From Oreocharis arfaki (taxonomy: Eukaryota; Chordata; Aves; Passeriformes; Paramythiidae): a DNA stretch of 64,000 bases. Shown here piece after piece: positions 62,301 through 64,000 of the stretch. The notes under the pieces were generated by a model that was not told the DNA's origin, ran no database searches, and saw nothing but the letters and a program-made list of their open reading frames with translations. The stretch is from assembly GCA_013398015.1 (NCBI GenBank), contig VZRR01010833.1, forward strand, positions 558,001-622,000, read 5' to 3'. A program made the translations under genes and the position numbers. The stretch's first letter is position 1. Every line of letters starts with the position of its first letter.

Positions 62301-64000
62301 TGATTCTTCACTGTTCATACTTTGTGCTGGGGAGAAGAAAGTCACTTTCTATATTTAGTTTGTTGTGTGTCCTCTACAATCTCAGGAGCTGTGCCGGTTT
62401 GAGGGAAATTTGGAGAGAAATTTGGAGGAGATACACACCATAAAGTCACCCCAGAACATTGCCAAAAAGCGTCTTGAGCAGTGACAGCTCCCAGCACCTA
62501 CTGTGTGGCCTGAGCTCCATTGAGCTTGACCACAGGAATTGAAGGGTGATGAGAATATTAGAAGATGTCTATTACAGTGGTGGTTTGGAATCCTAAACAA
62601 TTCTCAGAGCATGTGATGCAATTATTTTCATAATAGACACTCCATTAAGAAAGATCTAAGTCCATTTTTAGCTTAATAGTTAAGCTAATGAAATTTAACA
62701 CATTTGGTGGACTCACAGGAAAGGAAACTACAAGCAACTGTTGATGTTTTTATATAGTAATTCACATGAAATGTGTGTGCCCACAAAAGAAGGTAACATA
62801 ATACTACTATAACAATTTTTTTTAATATAGCAAATTTCTAATGGTTGCTTCTATCATCGCCCTCTTTCCCCTCTTGAGAAGACTTCAGTTCATCCATTAG
62901 ATTTATTTTTGTTAATGCAAGCAGTAGAGATCACTTTCTCTTTAATTGCTTCAGCTTAAATAATATGGCTATTTCTTGGAAAGTCAATGCTTCTAAAAAA
63001 GAAGAGGCCTGTTTACAAGTCACTCTGGCTTTTGCCCAAGTGATCAGTTCATGTGCTTTTTAGTGTATCTTTGCAGTATCAACAAGAAAAGCAAAAATTA
63101 AAAAAGTGTCAAGTGAAAAAAAGAGTGAAACAACCATCAAGCATTCTCCAGTTTGCCTCTTAAAGGACTTAGAGAGGTCCTGGTTATAGCTCAATGTTAT
63201 GAAACACAGCAGTAAGGCAAAGGGTAAACACACAGCAATCAGCTGCAAATCTACTTAAGCAAAACAAAACTCAAGCTAGCAGATGTTGCCTTAATGACTG
63301 AAGTACTTGCTTTGGCAACTATTACCAACAGGCAAAGTGGAATTTTACTACAGCTTGCCCGTCTGTTGTTTTAGTAAACTGGTTCATGGAAAAGCAGGTT
63401 TCACATTTTCTTTACACTGACACACAATTCTCATATTAATGACAGGTTAAAGTAAAAAAAGTTCAAAACAATGTAAGCAACTCTTAGTTTTAATTTTTAA
63501 AAGAAAATATTCACAAAATAATTAAGCTGTTTAGCTTAGCAATATAGAGAGAAGAAAGCAAAATCTTTAGCTGAGTATTTCCTCTTTGCACTTAAGACAT
63601 GCATAAAAAGTGATAAAACTGCTTGCAAGATACTGGAGAAATGGTCAAGAACATAATTTGGAATCTATTTCTACATCACTGTGAGGTGACCAAGTCATCA
63701 GAGCACTGCTCATTGTCTAGATGAAAATAGCACATACCAATATATCTGAAATCATTGCATACATATCTGAGTGGAAAACTAGCCTTTCTGGAAGACTGTG
63801 ACAAAATAATTCACATGTCTCCTTTCTGCTGAGTAAATATTCTCTTACACTTCAAAAGATCCCCAAAACCATAACACCTCCCCCCCACTTTTTTTATTTC
63901 TATATGCAATAACCTGAAAGCTGAAGAGTTGAGGCACAGAAGGAGGGCAAAACATCCAAAGTGAAACTCTCCCCCCAAAAAAGCAGAACAAATTGGCTTT
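59385..64000 (-). other. DMD: Dystrophin intron 54, segment to the window edge
   Basis: AT-rich intron. A stretch starting TGTGCCGGTTTGAG at 62390 looks like the first bases of some avian LTRs but has no clear end. Otherwise only short homopolymers occur (for example C8 near 63882). Exon 54 is not present in this segment as far as I can read. Confidence 0.75.

Overview
The window is a piece of a bird genome, most likely a passerine. It lies inside the dystrophin gene (DMD), which is transcribed on the minus strand. Three coding pieces can be supported. Exon 55 is at 45675-45864 (190 bp) and exon 56 is at 1761-1933 (173 bp); both keep the human exon lengths and phases and have consensus splice sites. 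Between them, 344 bp upstream of exon 56, is the private first exon of the short Schwann-cell isoform Dp116 at 2278-2307. It encodes the decapeptide MLHRKTYHVK, ends in a GT donor and joins exon 56 in phase.

Layout from low to high coordinates (3' to 5' for DMD): 1-1760, start of intron 56; 1761-1933, exon 56; 1934-2277, the short Dp116 intron; 2278-2307, Dp116 first exon (S1), with its presumed leader and promoter in about 2308-2560; 1934-45674 (43,741 bp), all of intron 55, which contains S1; 45675-45864, exon 55; 45865-64000, the 3' 18 kb of intron 54. Exon 54 was not found and should lie beyond 64000.

The introns are AT-rich and carry scattered repeats: CR1 LINE pieces at 1-88, 12983-13205, 19979-20052, 41606-43000, 44953-45173 and 49752-49818; a tRNA-Ile-headed SINE with a CR1-like tail at 59235-59384; two LTR relics of endogenous retroviruses (12751-13263, broken by a CR1, and 51715-52011, internally deleted); microsatellites; and two assembly ambiguities in poly-A tracts (one N at 35560; 46 Ns at 56718-56763). 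CR1 elements are typical of birds and reptiles. The tRNA-Ile/CR1 SINE and the LTR types resemble songbird repeats, which is the basis for the passerine suggestion.

Nearly all open reading frames of 60-150 codons here are chance frames in intron DNA or lie over repeats. I found no operon, CRISPR array, tRNA or rRNA gene, and no novel multi-gene system. The most biologically interesting item is the Dp116 promoter/first-exon unit, including an upstream in-frame ATG that could lengthen the isoform's N-terminus by 14 residues.
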